This document shows, piece after piece, positions 27,280 to 36,735 of a DNA stretch of 36,785 nt. Numbering within the stretch: position 1 is the first letter of the stretch; every line of letters begins with the position of its first letter. Source of the DNA: an uncultured Porphyromonadaceae bacterium (lineage in GTDB: Bacteria > Bacteroidota > Bacteroidia > Bacteroidales > Muribaculaceae); NCBI GenBank assembly GCA_945231345.1, contig CALYOL010000003.1:1-36785 (forward strand), read 5' to 3'. The notes under the pieces are model-generated. The model was not told the origin of the DNA, did not search any database, and saw nothing but the letters and a program-made list of their open reading frames with translations. A program made the translations under genes and the position numbers.

Positions 27280-29274
27280 ATGGAAAAGATAGACCTGAAC
27301 AATCCGGAATTTCAGAATGCACTAAAAGTGATAAACTATACCAGCAACAGCCTTTTCCTCACTGGCAAGGCCGGAGCTGGCAAGTCCACTTTCCTAAAAT
27401 ATATCACTGAACACACAAAGAAAAAACACGTTGTGCTCGCCCCTACCGGTATTGCAGCAATCAATGCCGGCGGCGTCACTTTACACTCCTTTTTTAGAAT
27501 ACCACATCAGCCAATAATACCTGACGATGTCGACTTTTCATTTTCTCGGCTTAGAGAACGAATGAAATATCCAAAATCACATATCAAACTCATCAAAGAG
27601 CTTGAGCTGGTGATTATTGACGAAATCTCAATGGTAAGGTGCGATATCATTGACTTTATTGACAAGTTGCTTAGATTCTATTCCGGCAAGCGATATCTCC
27701 CTTTTGGAGGGAAACAGTTACTACTTGTAGGAGACATATTCCAATTAGAGCCCGTAGCAAAATCTGACGAAAAAGAGATACTCCGAAAATATTATAAATC
27801 AATGCATTTTTTCTCCGCAAACGTATTTAAGGAGTTCCCTATCGTATCCATTGAGCTGAAAAAAGTATATCGCCAAAAAGACATACGCTTTATATCCATT
27901 TTGGACCGAATACGCGCAGGAAAGCCCACTGTGGGCGATGTAAGCGAACTTAACAAACACGTCCAGGAAGGGAAAATAGCAGATAACAGCGACTTCACCA
28001 TCACCCTCACCTCGCTCCGCAGAATAGCAGACAACATAAACGATATACAATTAGACAAAATCCCATACCCGGAAATTACCTATATTGGTGAAATTGAAAA
28101 AGATTATCCTGTAGAGTCTTTGCCAACTGATATGGAACTAAAACTGAAAGTTGGAGCACAGGTGGTTTTTATCAAAAACGACAGAGACGGCAGGTGGGTA
28201 AACGGCACTATAGGTAAGGTCTATACAGCAACGGAAGATATTCTGGAAATTGAGCTTGAAAACGGCGACAGACACATCATAGAACCGGAAAGATGGCGTA
28301 ACATAAAATACGTTTTCGACGAAGAGACAAACCATATAGAGGAACAGGAACTTGGTGCCTTCATCCAATTTCCACTAAAACTTGCTTGGGCTATTACAAT
28401 ACATAAAAGCCAAGGTCTGACATTTAACAAAGTGATAATAGACTTAGGCGCCGGTGCGTTCAGTAGTGGACAGACATACGTTGCTCTCAGCCGTTGTACT
28501 ACTATCGATGGGGTTATACTACGCACACCCGTTAATATGAGAGATATCTTTGTCAATAATGATATTATAAGCTTCAGCCATAGCTACAACAATCCTCTCC
28601 TCCTGGCAAAAGCCCTTGAAAACGCTCGGGCAGATGACCTATACGCCGAGGCCGCTCGCCATTGGGATGACCTTGAAATCAATGAGAGTATAAAATGCTT
28701 TGCAGAGGCTGTTTCCTTGCGAAACGAGCTTGGCAATAAAAGAATAGTGAGACTCCTTTGCAGAAAGGCATCCATCGTAAACAAGCTTCTGAAAAAAAAT
28801 GCAGAACTATTCTTGGAGCTAAGAGAACGGAACGAAAAACTCGCCGGTATTGCAGACGAGTTTGTAACACTGGGCAACATGTGCGCCGAACGCGAAGACT
28901 CACAAGACTCAGCACTTGCCAATTATGATAAAGCGCTCACATTAGTCCCTTTTTATAACAAGGCTATTGTTGGCAAGGCTAAAATTCTTAAATCACGCAG
29001 ACAATATGAGGATGCCTTAAGTCTGCTCCGACAGCTTGTAATAAAGAATGAAGCTGACTGTGATGCGTTTACAATTATGGGAGACATCTATCTGCAAATT
29101 GGCGAGAATGAAGATGCATACGACTGCTATTTACATGCATCTCAACTTGACTCCAGCCAACCGGAGCCACTTGAAGGCATTGCCGCAATTCTGACAGATA
29201 TTGGAAAAGTTCACGCCGCACAAGACTACCTCAGAAAAGCAAATACACTGCGCAAGAAAAGAAAAAACAAGTAA
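27280..29274 (+). CDS. Pif1/RecD-like superfamily 1B helicase with C-terminal TPR domain
   Basis: 664 aa. Helicase motifs in order: I 'FLTGKAGAGKSTF' (residues about 27-39), Ia 'VLAPTGIAAINAGGVTLHSFF', II 'LVIIDEISMVR', III 'LLLVGDIFQLEPV', then 'IFVNND' preceded by V 'ITIHKSQGLTFNKVIIDLG' and VI 'QTYVALSRCTTIDG'. These are the Pif1/UvrD_C_2 arrangement, a 5'-to-3' helicase. Residues about 450-660 hold TPR-like repeats ('ALANYDKALTLVPFYNKAIV', 'AFTIMGDIYLQIGENEDAYD', 'PEPLEGIAAILTDIG'), a combination seen in Bacteroidetes and absent from yeast Pif1. The TPRs probably bind a partner. Its own promoter directly abuts the start; the next gene follows after 103 nt with its own -7 element. Confidence 0.93.
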   Translation: MEKIDLNNPEFQNALKVINYTSNSLFLTGKAGAGKSTFLKYITEHTKKKHVVLAPTGIAAINAGGVTLHSFFRIPHQPIIPDDVDFSFSRLRERMKYPKSHIKLIKELELVIIDEISMVRCDIIDFIDKLLRFYSGKRYLPFGGKQLLLVGDIFQLEPVAKSDEKEILRKYYKSMHFFSANVFKEFPIVSIELKKVYRQKDIRFISILDRIRAGKPTVGDVSELNKHVQEGKIADNSDFTITLTSLRRIADNINDIQLDKIPYPEITYIGEIEKDYPVESLPTDMELKLKVGAQVVFIKNDRDGRWVNGTIGKVYTATEDILEIELENGDRHIIEPERWRNIKYVFDEETNHIEEQELGAFIQFPLKLAWAITIHKSQGLTFNKVIIDLGAGAFSSGQTYVALSRCTTIDGVILRTPVNMRDIFVNNDIISFSHSYNNPLLLAKALENARADDLYAEAARHWDDLEINESIKCFAEAVSLRNELGNKRIVRLLCRKASIVNKLLKKNAELFLELRERNEKLAGIADEFVTLGNMCAEREDSQDSALANYDKALTLVPFYNKAIVGKAKILKSRRQYEDALSLLRQLVIKNEADCDAFTIMGDIYLQIGENEDAYDCYLHASQLDSSQPEPLEGIAAILTDIGKVHAAQDYLRKANTLRKKRKNK

Positions 29275-29331
29275 ATACACTTTTTCAACCACTTTCCACT
29301 CAAAATGTTAGATTATTTGTAAAAAAATAAT

Positions 29332-29339
29332 TAACTTTG
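29332..29339 (+). promoter_or_regulatory. -7 element before the coiled-coil gene
   Basis: TAACTTTG matches the Bacteroidetes -7 consensus. The nearest TTTG (29316) is only 12 nt away, so the -33 element is not convincing. Leader to the ATG would be about 32 nt. Confidence 0.55.
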
Positions 29340-29377
29340 AACATTAAATTTATTCAACAAAATAAAATCAGGATATT

Positions 29378-31135
29378 ATGTCATTTTTTGAGAATATAAA
29401 GCGTGTTTTAGGGCTGAGCGATGAATATGAGGAAGAAGAGTTCGGCATTGATGCAACTGTGAAGCCTCTCAACGATAATAGCAGCACATCAGAAAATAAC
29501 GATAAGATTTCAGTCATTTCAGTGACTGAACAACCTATCGTAATTCAGCCTGTAGATTTTACCGAAAAAGTACCTATTGATGTGATTTTTAATCATGTCC
29601 TTGAAATTTTCAATAAAGCTCTGCCGGATTTTTTGTCATCCACAGTTGACCCGGAGGCACAGAAAAAATATCTATTTGACACGCTTGACGCTTCTGTAAA
29701 AGAATATATCACAAACCTCTCTAAATCCGTAGCCGAAGAAACTCGCAGGCAATGGAAGGCAGACCGAGAAAAAATACAAGCACAACTTCTTGAACTCACT
29801 GAGCTCGCAAAGAAAAGTGAAGAAAAAATTAACGAAGCAAAAAGCCTTCAGCTGAGCGCAGAGAGACAAAAACGCGCTTTTGCAGAACGTGTTCACGACC
29901 TGGAAAACCAAATTGGGAAACTTGAAGCAGACCGTGAACAACTCCAGCTTGAAAACCGCAGCTTAATAAACAAAGTCAAAGTAAACTCTGTTCAAGAGGG
30001 AGACATGGAATCTTTGCGAAACGAAATAGCAACTCTTCAACAGCAGCTCAGGCTTGTCAACGCAAAGGTGCAAAGCAACGATAACACTGACAGCAATTCA
30101 GCATTAGACGATGTCGAAAAAAGGATTGCAGAACTTCAGGCAGAAAATGATGCATTAAGAGCAAATAATGAGAAGCTACGTGCTGAGAATGAGGCATCAA
30201 AGGCTGATAATGACAAGTTAATAGCAGAAATTGATGCAATCAAGATGCAGGGCGAAGCTCTTGTCGCAGAGAATGAGACACTTAAGGCTCAAAATGCTAC
30301 ACTCGTTGCTGACAACGAAGCGCTCAAAGCTGAAATTGAGACACATACCGCAAATGCTTCTCAATACAATAACACTGATGAAATAACTATAAACTCTGAC
30401 AAAATTGAGGAGACAACGCAGCAACTCAAGCAAAAACAACAAGAATGTGAGGAACTCAAGGTGCAAATTGAAGTATTGACCACTAATACACAAGGTCAAG
30501 AACAAATCATCGCACAACACAACGCCACTATTCAAGATTTACAAACAAAACTTGATGTTGCTTCAGAACAAGCACAGGCAGCGCAAAAGAAACTTGACGA
30601 AGCTCAACAAAACCTTGCAATGCTCGATGAGATTCAGACAATGATTGAGCAATTTGAAGTCATTAAAGAGAAAAAAGACCGCAAAATTGCAGAGCTTACG
30701 GCTTTGAATGATGAATCGGCAGCAAAAATTGATTCACTTCAGCGAACTATTACGCAAAACCTCAGCACTGATGCAAATGAAAAAGATGCTCTGGTAAAGG
30801 AGAAAGAAGCTTTAGCAAAGGAAAAGAATGAATTGCTTTCAGAACTAAGCAATCTCAGAGCGGAATTAGAAAGAACTCAACAACAAGCCGCAGTGCAAGC
30901 GCAAGATGCTGTGGACAGTCAGGTTGCAAATAAAGACAGCGATACTCCACCAGATATTCCTGATAGCAATATAAACTCACTTATCGACACCGATTGGCTA
31001 TATTACCCATCCGGGCAAGGTGTGGAAGAAACACAGGAGAAATATGTACCGAAGCGCACCGGTGGAAGACTTAAGTCTAAGAAAAATAATCCTAAGGATG
31101 ATAACCGACAGTTGAGTTTTGAGGATTTTGGTTGA
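29378..31135 (+). CDS. Long coiled-coil protein of unknown function
   Basis: 585 aa, with no signal peptide or membrane segment. Residues 1-60 are acidic and partly disordered ('MSFFENIKRVLGLSDEYEEE'). Residues about 65-135 look like a small helical domain ('VPIDVIFNHVLEIFNKALPD'). From about 120 to 515 the sequence is almost continuous coiled coil, with near-repeats of the unit A-x-N-x-x-L-x-A ('LRANNEKLRAENEA', 'LVAENETLKAQNATLVADNE'). The C-terminus is disordered and ends with a basic patch then 'LSFEDFG'. The opening 'FFENIKRVLG' with a short acidic tail is reminiscent of cytoskeletal or scaffold proteins, but no family is recognised. It stands between the helicase and DPP IV genes with its own -7 element and a terminator-like hairpin. 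Confidence 0.82.
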   Translation: MSFFENIKRVLGLSDEYEEEEFGIDATVKPLNDNSSTSENNDKISVISVTEQPIVIQPVDFTEKVPIDVIFNHVLEIFNKALPDFLSSTVDPEAQKKYLFDTLDASVKEYITNLSKSVAEETRRQWKADREKIQAQLLELTELAKKSEEKINEAKSLQLSAERQKRAFAERVHDLENQIGKLEADREQLQLENRSLINKVKVNSVQEGDMESLRNEIATLQQQLRLVNAKVQSNDNTDSNSALDDVEKRIAELQAENDALRANNEKLRAENEASKADNDKLIAEIDAIKMQGEALVAENETLKAQNATLVADNEALKAEIETHTANASQYNNTDEITINSDKIEETTQQLKQKQQECEELKVQIEVLTTNTQGQEQIIAQHNATIQDLQTKLDVASEQAQAAQKKLDEAQQNLAMLDEIQTMIEQFEVIKEKKDRKIAELTALNDESAAKIDSLQRTITQNLSTDANEKDALVKEKEALAKEKNELLSELSNLRAELERTQQQAAVQAQDAVDSQVANKDSDTPPDIPDSNINSLIDTDWLYYPSGQGVEETQEKYVPKRTGGRLKSKKNNPKDDNRQLSFEDFG

Positions 31136-31136
31136 C

Positions 31137-31169
31137 AAATCATTAAAATCAACAAATTTTAATGATTTT
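31137..31169 (+). terminator. AT-rich hairpin after the coiled-coil gene
   Basis: AAATCATTAAAAT / ATTTTAATGATTT, a perfect 13-bp stem with a 6-nt loop starting two nt after the stop codon, ending in TTTT. The stem is nearly all A-T pairs, so efficiency is uncertain. Confidence 0.6.
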
Positions 31170-31291
31170 AACTTATAGTAGTGAACAAATACCCCGGAAT
31201 TTACATTATATCGGAGTAGACGATTATCGATACATTTTTACGCACTCTTTTTCCAGTCAAAAGAGACGCCTCAAACAAATATTTTTTTGAA

Positions 31292-33493
31292 ATGAACCTG
31301 AACAAAATTCTTTTTTCAGCCGCCATTGCGGCAATTTCATTGACATCTTTTGCTGCAAAATCAGATAAAACCATAATACAAGCCATATCTCCCTATGTAC
31401 GCCCACAGAATTTCACTCATAATCCTGTGGATTACACTTATTTACCTGACGGAAAATCTTATCTTCAACTTGGCAAAGATTCAAAGACGATAAACAAATA
31501 CGACACAGCCACCGGAGAACTGATTGAGACTGTGTTTGACATAAACAAGACTCGCGAAACGAGAATTTCTGACATCTCCGGCTTTATTCTCAGCGACAAT
31601 GCAACACGAATACTCGTTTACAGAAATTCAGAACCGATTTATCGGCGCTCTTTTACAGCAGAATACTACGTTTACGAAATAAAACGTAATATTCTTTTGC
31701 CTCTTTCAACAGAGCACCCTCGCCAGCAATCACCCGTCATTTCGCCTGACGGACAGATGGTAGCTTTTGTGGCAGACAATAATATCTACCTGAAAAAACT
31801 CGTATACAACACAGAGGTTGCTGTGACTACTGATGGTGAAAAAAATAGAATCATAAACGGAGTTCCTGACTGGGTATATGAAGAAGAATTTTCAACAAGC
31901 TGCTCTATGGCATGGTCTCCAGACAATACCACACTGGCATATCTGAAATATGACGAGGGCAATGTAAAAACATACTCCCTGCCACTATATTCCGGTCATT
32001 GCAGCCCCATGGATGAGTATAAATATTATCCCGGAGCATTGAAATATAAATATCCCGTAGCCGGTGAACAAAACTCTATTGTCAGTCTTCACAGCTATGA
32101 CATTGATACTCGCAAAAACAAGACAATAGACCTCGGAGACAGCGACCTTGAATATATTCCTCGCATCAAATATGCTCCTGGGAGCAACCACCTTATCGTT
32201 TCAACACTAAACCGCGAGCAAAACCGTCTCACCATTTACAGTGTCAATCCAAAATCAACAGTGGTAAAAACAATCCTTAAGGAGGAAGATACGGCTTGGA
32301 TACCTGAGAACTCATATACAGGCATTTTTTATGGCAATGAGAGTTTTGTGATAAACTTGCCGCGCAACGGATATCATCACTTGTATAAATACTCATATGC
32401 CGGTGCTTTGATTGCACAGCTTACGTCAGGTGATTATAACGTAACGGACTATTATGGAGAAGACAGACTCGGAAATATATATTTCCAATCTACTGCAACA
32501 GGTTCAATAAACCGCGTGGTGAGCATGAAAGAGAAAAAGACAGGAAAAATCGTTCATATCAGTCCGGAAAATGGCACAAGTGCCGCAAAATTCAGTGCTG
32601 ATATGGACTTTTACCTGCTTTCGCACAGCAATGTCACTACGCCTCCATCTTTCACTTTGTATGCGACATCAAAAAACAAAAAGCTTAGAGTGATTGAAGA
32701 CAACAGCGACATCGCAGCAAAATATCGCGATATTCCTCAAATGGAATTTACCACAATCAAAGCAAATGGCTACGACCTTAATGCATACGTCGTAAAGCCA
32801 CAAGACTTTGACAAAAACAAGAAATATCCCGTAATAATGTATCAATATAGCGGACCTTCTTCACAGCAAGTGCTAAACAAATGGACTATTGATTGGCATA
32901 TATACGCAGCACAAGCCGGATACATCGTTGTGTGTGTAGATGGTCGTGGCACTGGAGGGCGCGAGCGTAGCTTTGAGACGTGTGTCTATAAGCAGTTAGG
33001 TAAATATGAGACTGAAGACCAGATTGCAGCCGCTAACTACATTGCAAGTCTGCCATATATAGATAGTGAACGAATTGGCATTACCGGTTGGAGTTATGGC
33101 GGATATGAAACACTTATGGCTATTTCTTCAAAAAACAGCCCTTACAAAGCTGCTGTAGCTATAGCACCGGTCACCGACTGGCGTCTGTATGATTCTGTTT
33201 ATGCCGAGCGTTTCATGTCTACCCCGCAGCAAAATGCAGAAGGATATGAAGCCTCAGCACCGCTTAATCTCACGAAAAACATAGACAATACCGAGCTTCT
33301 TATAATGTATGGTACAGCTGACGACAATGTTCACCCGGCAAACACCATAGAGTATCTATCTGCACTTCAAGCAGAAGACCAACTGTGCAGTGTTCTAATG
33401 TTTCCTAACATGAACCATTCTATATATGGGTGTAATTCTCGTGCTCAGGTTTATGCTGCAATGATGAAATTTTTTGACATGCACCTAAAATAG
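31292..33493 (+). CDS. Dipeptidyl peptidase IV, S9B family
   Basis: 733 aa with a signal peptide ('MNLNKILFSAAIAAISLTSFA'). The N-terminal half is a beta-propeller (DPPIV_N) that contains 'GVPDWVYEEEF', the double-Glu motif that grips the substrate N-terminus. The C-terminal alpha/beta hydrolase has the nucleophile Ser in 'GWSYGGYET' (about residue 601), Asp in 'GTADDNVHP' (about 676) and His in 'MNHSIYG' (about 709). It cleaves X-Pro or X-Ala dipeptides from peptide N-termini in the periplasm, supplying amino acids; Porphyromonas and Bacteroides homologues do this. The start follows from the signal peptide. I see no perfect promoter in the 120 nt before it. Confidence 0.95.
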   Translation: MNLNKILFSAAIAAISLTSFAAKSDKTIIQAISPYVRPQNFTHNPVDYTYLPDGKSYLQLGKDSKTINKYDTATGELIETVFDINKTRETRISDISGFILSDNATRILVYRNSEPIYRRSFTAEYYVYEIKRNILLPLSTEHPRQQSPVISPDGQMVAFVADNNIYLKKLVYNTEVAVTTDGEKNRIINGVPDWVYEEEFSTSCSMAWSPDNTTLAYLKYDEGNVKTYSLPLYSGHCSPMDEYKYYPGALKYKYPVAGEQNSIVSLHSYDIDTRKNKTIDLGDSDLEYIPRIKYAPGSNHLIVSTLNREQNRLTIYSVNPKSTVVKTILKEEDTAWIPENSYTGIFYGNESFVINLPRNGYHHLYKYSYAGALIAQLTSGDYNVTDYYGEDRLGNIYFQSTATGSINRVVSMKEKKTGKIVHISPENGTSAAKFSADMDFYLLSHSNVTTPPSFTLYATSKNKKLRVIEDNSDIAAKYRDIPQMEFTTIKANGYDLNAYVVKPQDFDKNKKYPVIMYQYSGPSSQQVLNKWTIDWHIYAAQAGYIVVCVDGRGTGGRERSFETCVYKQLGKYETEDQIAAANYIASLPYIDSERIGITGWSYGGYETLMAISSKNSPYKAAVAIAPVTDWRLYDSVYAERFMSTPQQNAEGYEASAPLNLTKNIDNTELLIMYGTADDNVHPANTIEYLSALQAEDQLCSVLMFPNMNHSIYGCNSRAQVYAAMMKFFDMHLK

Positions 33494-33559
33494 AAGCTCA
33501 TTCAGGCTGTAAATACTGCAGCTTTCTATACTGACCATTAGCAAATACCCATCTTAATC

Positions 33560-34840
33560 ATGGCAAACGATACTCAACGAAACGCCCTAACTCGAGGTGC
33601 CTGGAGTCTATGGATAAACTGGGCATACCCATTTGCGTCTGCCATGATTGTGGTTATTACCGGACCAATAATCAGCAATGCAGCCACTTGCATCCTATCT
33701 TTAATATTGGTAGCCATTAGCCATGCCCTGATATTGACAAACCGCTATAGGGAAAATCCGTATTGTTTCCTCACTCCATACATCGTAAATATATCTCTAT
33801 TCTGGCAAACTGTAATCATTCTGATTTTTGACATATTAAGTGACAGTATCGTCACTGAAATCAGCGGTCAGCCATACAACAAGGAACAGATGATAATGCC
33901 CATAATGTTTTTTGCGCCAATTTCCGCAATAGTGACACTGTGGATAAAAAAGAGACAGTTGAAAAATTCTTTCTGCCTTGACTGTATAAGTCGCCTTGGA
34001 ACTACCGCAGAGCGAAGCCTTCTTGGTAAGGTTTATTCTCAGGAAGGGAAACTACAGGCGAATACAACTTTTTATATATCCGTAGTATTGACTGCCATTA
34101 CATGGGCTTATTATTTTACTGAATATATAAACACTGATTACAATAGTCAAGACTTGATAATTTTTATCTGGTTGCCAGTAGCTATTTATGGAATCTCGTT
34201 AATAGTATTTGGTTTTCGCTATTACTCAATGAAGAAATATCTATGCGAAAACATGAGCCAAACTACCACGAAAATACGCTTTCTGATTTTTTGTGGCGAA
34301 AAGATGTGTGTAGTCAATAAAGCAGACCTTGTTGACACCCCTACAACAATTGAAATACCTTTTAAAAGTAGTGTTTCCGAAATTGAATATTTGGATTTAT
34401 TCAGAAAAATCTCAGGAATTAATGTCACAAATATACGTTTCCTATATCAAAGCTCAGACCTCAGAAGAGTATCAAACGTTTTTCACTATGCCGTTTTCCT
34501 TACGGAAGAGAGCCTTGTGACCGAAAAGGGGCTTGGACAATGGATTGATATGGAACAATACCATATCTTATCAAACTGTGGCATGATTACAACGGCACTT
34601 TCTCTTGAAATCGGGAAAATATACACAATCGCAATGACCTGGAAAACATACGATGAAAAAGGTCTGAGAAAATATAAGATTAAATATTATCAGCCTACAT
34701 TTCGCCTTAGCGATATGCCAAATTGGGATGTTGACTACAACGACCCCATCTGGCTTTTCATCTCAAAAGTAAATCAAGACAAACCGTTTTATCGCATCCG
34801 TTCTCTATGGCACAAATATATTTCCGGGATAATGAAATAA
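33560..34840 (+). CDS. Membrane protein of unknown function, five predicted TM segments
   Basis: 426 aa, no recognised family. About five hydrophobic segments occupy residues 15-50, 70-95, 108-128, 168-190 and 198-222. Between the third and fourth is a soluble stretch with a 'CLDC' pair. Residues 225-426 are soluble and probably cytoplasmic or periplasmic, with 'IRFLIFCGEKMCVVNKADLV', 'IRFLYQSSDLRRVSNVFHYA' and 'LGQWIDMEQYHILSNCGMIT'. The start at 33560 lies 66 nt after the DPP IV stop and could be co-transcribed with it. Convergent gene 34856 begins only 15 nt away. Codon use resembles neighbours, so it is a genuine native gene, not an import. Confidence 0.8.
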   Translation: MANDTQRNALTRGAWSLWINWAYPFASAMIVVITGPIISNAATCILSLILVAISHALILTNRYRENPYCFLTPYIVNISLFWQTVIILIFDILSDSIVTEISGQPYNKEQMIMPIMFFAPISAIVTLWIKKRQLKNSFCLDCISRLGTTAERSLLGKVYSQEGKLQANTTFYISVVLTAITWAYYFTEYINTDYNSQDLIIFIWLPVAIYGISLIVFGFRYYSMKKYLCENMSQTTTKIRFLIFCGEKMCVVNKADLVDTPTTIEIPFKSSVSEIEYLDLFRKISGINVTNIRFLYQSSDLRRVSNVFHYAVFLTEESLVTEKGLGQWIDMEQYHILSNCGMITTALSLEIGKIYTIAMTWKTYDEKGLRKYKIKYYQPTFRLSDMPNWDVDYNDPIWLFISKVNQDKPFYRIRSLWHKYISGIMK

Positions 34841-34855
34841 AATAATGATGGTAGG

Positions 34856-35296
34856 TTAGTCCTCGTCATCAAAATCATCTTCGTCAAAATCGAAGTCCCA
34901 ACCATAATCACTTACTTCCTCATTAAATTTGGCAAGTTCACGTCCCTCGCGCTTAGTGGGACGACCAAGCCCTTTGCGACGGTCAATAAAACCACTTATT
35001 TTGACAATTTCAAGAAGGTCGAGTTGAGATTGCGGGGTGATGTTTTCCATATATTCCGGCACGAGCTTAGCACCAAGGCGATTTTCTGTAAGAGCAAGCA
35101 CACGGAACGAATATGTCACAGGTGATTTGCGGACATTAATCACGTCACCAACTTTAATGGTCCTGGAAGGCTTAACAACAGTCCCATTCTCCATTGTTAC
35201 CCTCCCCTTCTTGCATGCTTCTGTGGCAATAGTACGAGTCTTGAAAACACGGACAGCCCATAGCCATTTGTCAATTCTTATTTCGCCTTTTGCCAT
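34856..35296 (-). CDS. S4-domain RNA-binding protein (HslR/Hsp15-like)
   Basis: 146 aa. The S4 fold covers residues about 6-70 ('IRIDKWLWAVRVFKTRTIAT', 'ACKKGRVTMENGTVVKPS', 'KVGDVINV'). HslR/Hsp15 binds free 50S subunits that still carry a peptidyl-tRNA. The chain ends in a strongly acidic tail ('WDFDFDEDDFDDED'), which is unusual beside the basic RNA-binding face. The gene follows pth by 4 nt, an apt neighbour because both act on peptidyl-tRNA and stalled 50S. It is the last gene of the rplY-pth-S4 operon. Confidence 0.9.
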   Translation of the reverse strand: MAKGEIRIDKWLWAVRVFKTRTIATEACKKGRVTMENGTVVKPSRTIKVGDVINVRKSPVTYSFRVLALTENRLGAKLVPEYMENITPQSQLDLLEIVKISGFIDRRKGLGRPTKREGRELAKFNEEVSDYGWDFDFDEDDFDDED

Positions 35297-35300
35297 TATT

Positions 35301-35864
35301 CTATTTGTTATTATAAGTATTCATTGCATTGTTTATACCTGCAAGGCAAAATTCCTTTATTGCGTCCACCGCGACACCAATGCGAGTAGGCAGACATTGA
35401 CGCTGGTCAAGAGTAAAATTGCCAAGAACATAGTCTATCTGACCGCCTCGCTGAAAATCATTGCCAATACCGAAACGCAGACGAGGGTAAGCGTCTGTCT
35501 TAAGCATTTCTGCAATGTTTTTCAATCCATTGTGTCCTGCATCGCTTCCGCGTGCCTTAATTCGTATAGCACCGAATGGCAGAGCAATATCATCAACTAT
35601 AATAAGGATATTTTCAAGCTCAATCCCCTCTTTATCTTTCCAATATCTAACAGCATTACCGGACAGGTTCATGTATGTAGAAGGCTTAAGGAGAAGGAGT
35701 TGCTGATTTTTAAGTCTGAGTCTTGCAATATCGCCGTAACGCTCTGTACTAAAAGCAGTATTGGACGCCTCAGCGAAGGCATCCAATACTTTAAAGCCTA
35801 TGTTGTGTCGAGTGTTACGGTATTCGTCTCCGATGTTACCCAGACCAACAATAAGAAATTTCAT
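35301..35864 (-). CDS. pth: Peptidyl-tRNA hydrolase
   Basis: 187 aa, the usual length. The start '[20 protein letters not shown]' holds Asn10 and catalytic His20; further active-site motifs are 'TYMNLSG', 'DDIALPFG' and 'GHNGLKNI'. It releases tRNA from prematurely ended peptidyl-tRNAs. The gene lies 24 nt after rplY and 4 nt before the S4 gene, a standard translation-quality cluster in Bacteroidales. Confidence 0.97.
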   Translation of the reverse strand: MKFLIVGLGNIGDEYRNTRHNIGFKVLDAFAEASNTAFSTERYGDIARLRLKNQQLLLLKPSTYMNLSGNAVRYWKDKEGIELENILIIVDDIALPFGAIRIKARGSDAGHNGLKNIAEMLKTDAYPRLRFGIGNDFQRGGQIDYVLGNFTLDQRQCLPTRIGVAVDAIKEFCLAGINNAMNTYNNK

Positions 35865-35888
35865 TGTTGTGGCTGAATGTGTTTTTTA

Positions 35889-36539
35889 TTACTTACCAGC
35901 AGTAGCCTGTGCACCACGAGCGGCACGAGTGAGCTGAACAGCGCAAACAACAGCGTTCTTAGCATTAACGAGTTCGAGACCCTCAAAGTGAAGTTCACCA
36001 ACCTGAAGTGATTTGCCAAGACCGAGATTATCAACATTGATAACAACACGCTCCGGAATGTTTGTATATATAGCTTTCACTTTGAGTTTCTTCATAGAGA
36101 GTGAAAGTTTACCACCGGCTTTAACACCTTCAGCGTGACCTTCGAGTTTTACAGGAACTTCTACAACCACCGGCTTGTCTTCGTAAACTTCAAGGAGGTC
36201 AATGTGAAGAATAGCGTCTGTAACAGGGTGGAATTGTATTTCACGGAGTACAGCCATTTTCTTTTGACCGTTGATGTTAAGTTCAATGGCGAATACGTCC
36301 GGGGTATAGATGAGTTTACGAACGTCTTCAACTGCTACTACAAGGTCAGTTGAGATAATGGCGCGTTTGTTTGCGATTGGCACAAGCTTTTCACCTGGAT
36401 TGAGCTGACCGTCGAATGGAAGGTCAACGATTTTGCCACCATTAAGAACTACTGGGATTTTACCCTCGCTGCGAAGAGCTTTTGTGGCTTTCTTGCCAAG
36501 GTCAACGCGTGCTTCTGCGTTAAGATTAAATGTCTTCAT
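35889..36539 (-). CDS. rplY: 50S ribosomal protein L25 (Ctc-type)
   Basis: 216 aa, the long Ctc form with L25 domain plus TL5-like C-terminal beta domain. The start 'MKTFNLNAEARVDLGKKATK' and 'LRSEGKIPVVLNGGK' are characteristic; the middle has 'HPVTDAILHIDLLEV'. It binds 5S rRNA. It heads a three-gene operon with pth and the S4 gene, from a promoter at 36628. The C-terminus is Ala/Gly-rich ('RAARGAQATAGK'). Confidence 0.96.
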   Translation of the reverse strand: MKTFNLNAEARVDLGKKATKALRSEGKIPVVLNGGKIVDLPFDGQLNPGEKLVPIANKRAIISTDLVVAVEDVRKLIYTPDVFAIELNINGQKKMAVLREIQFHPVTDAILHIDLLEVYEDKPVVVEVPVKLEGHAEGVKAGGKLSLSMKKLKVKAIYTNIPERVVINVDNLGLGKSLQVGELHFEGLELVNAKNAVVCAVQLTRAARGAQATAGK

Positions 36540-36627
36540 TTGTTTTGTTTTTTGTGTTACTCAGAATTAAGTTAATTTTGCTCCTTAATTCCCCATCACA
36601 CGTAGCGTGGAGTGCTAAAAAGCGGCG

Positions 36628-36635
36628 CAAAGGTA
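36628..36635 (-). promoter_or_regulatory. -7 element of the rplY-pth-S4 operon
   Basis: TACCTTTG on the minus strand matches TAnnTTTG. No clear -33 TTTG. The transcript would start about 36620, giving a leader of about 80 nt with a small CACG-CUA-CGUG hairpin near 36597-36607, possibly a ribosomal-protein leader. Confidence 0.6.
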
Positions 36636-36735
36636 CGAATTTTTCGTGTAATTTCCTAATTTTTCATCAACTATTTTTAAAGTATTTGAATTTTGCAGCC
36701 TTTTGCTGTCTAATATTCCGAAATTTACATAAAAA

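Noticed and set aside
30130-30360. Possible tandem DNA repeat
   Set aside because: The near-repeats encode heptads of a coiled coil (A-x-N-x-x-L pattern) and vary at the DNA level, so they are a protein feature rather than a repeat array.
35037-35876. 279-codon plus-strand open frame
   Set aside because: It lies wholly antisense to pth and the S4 gene, which are conserved and complete, and its protein has no family features.
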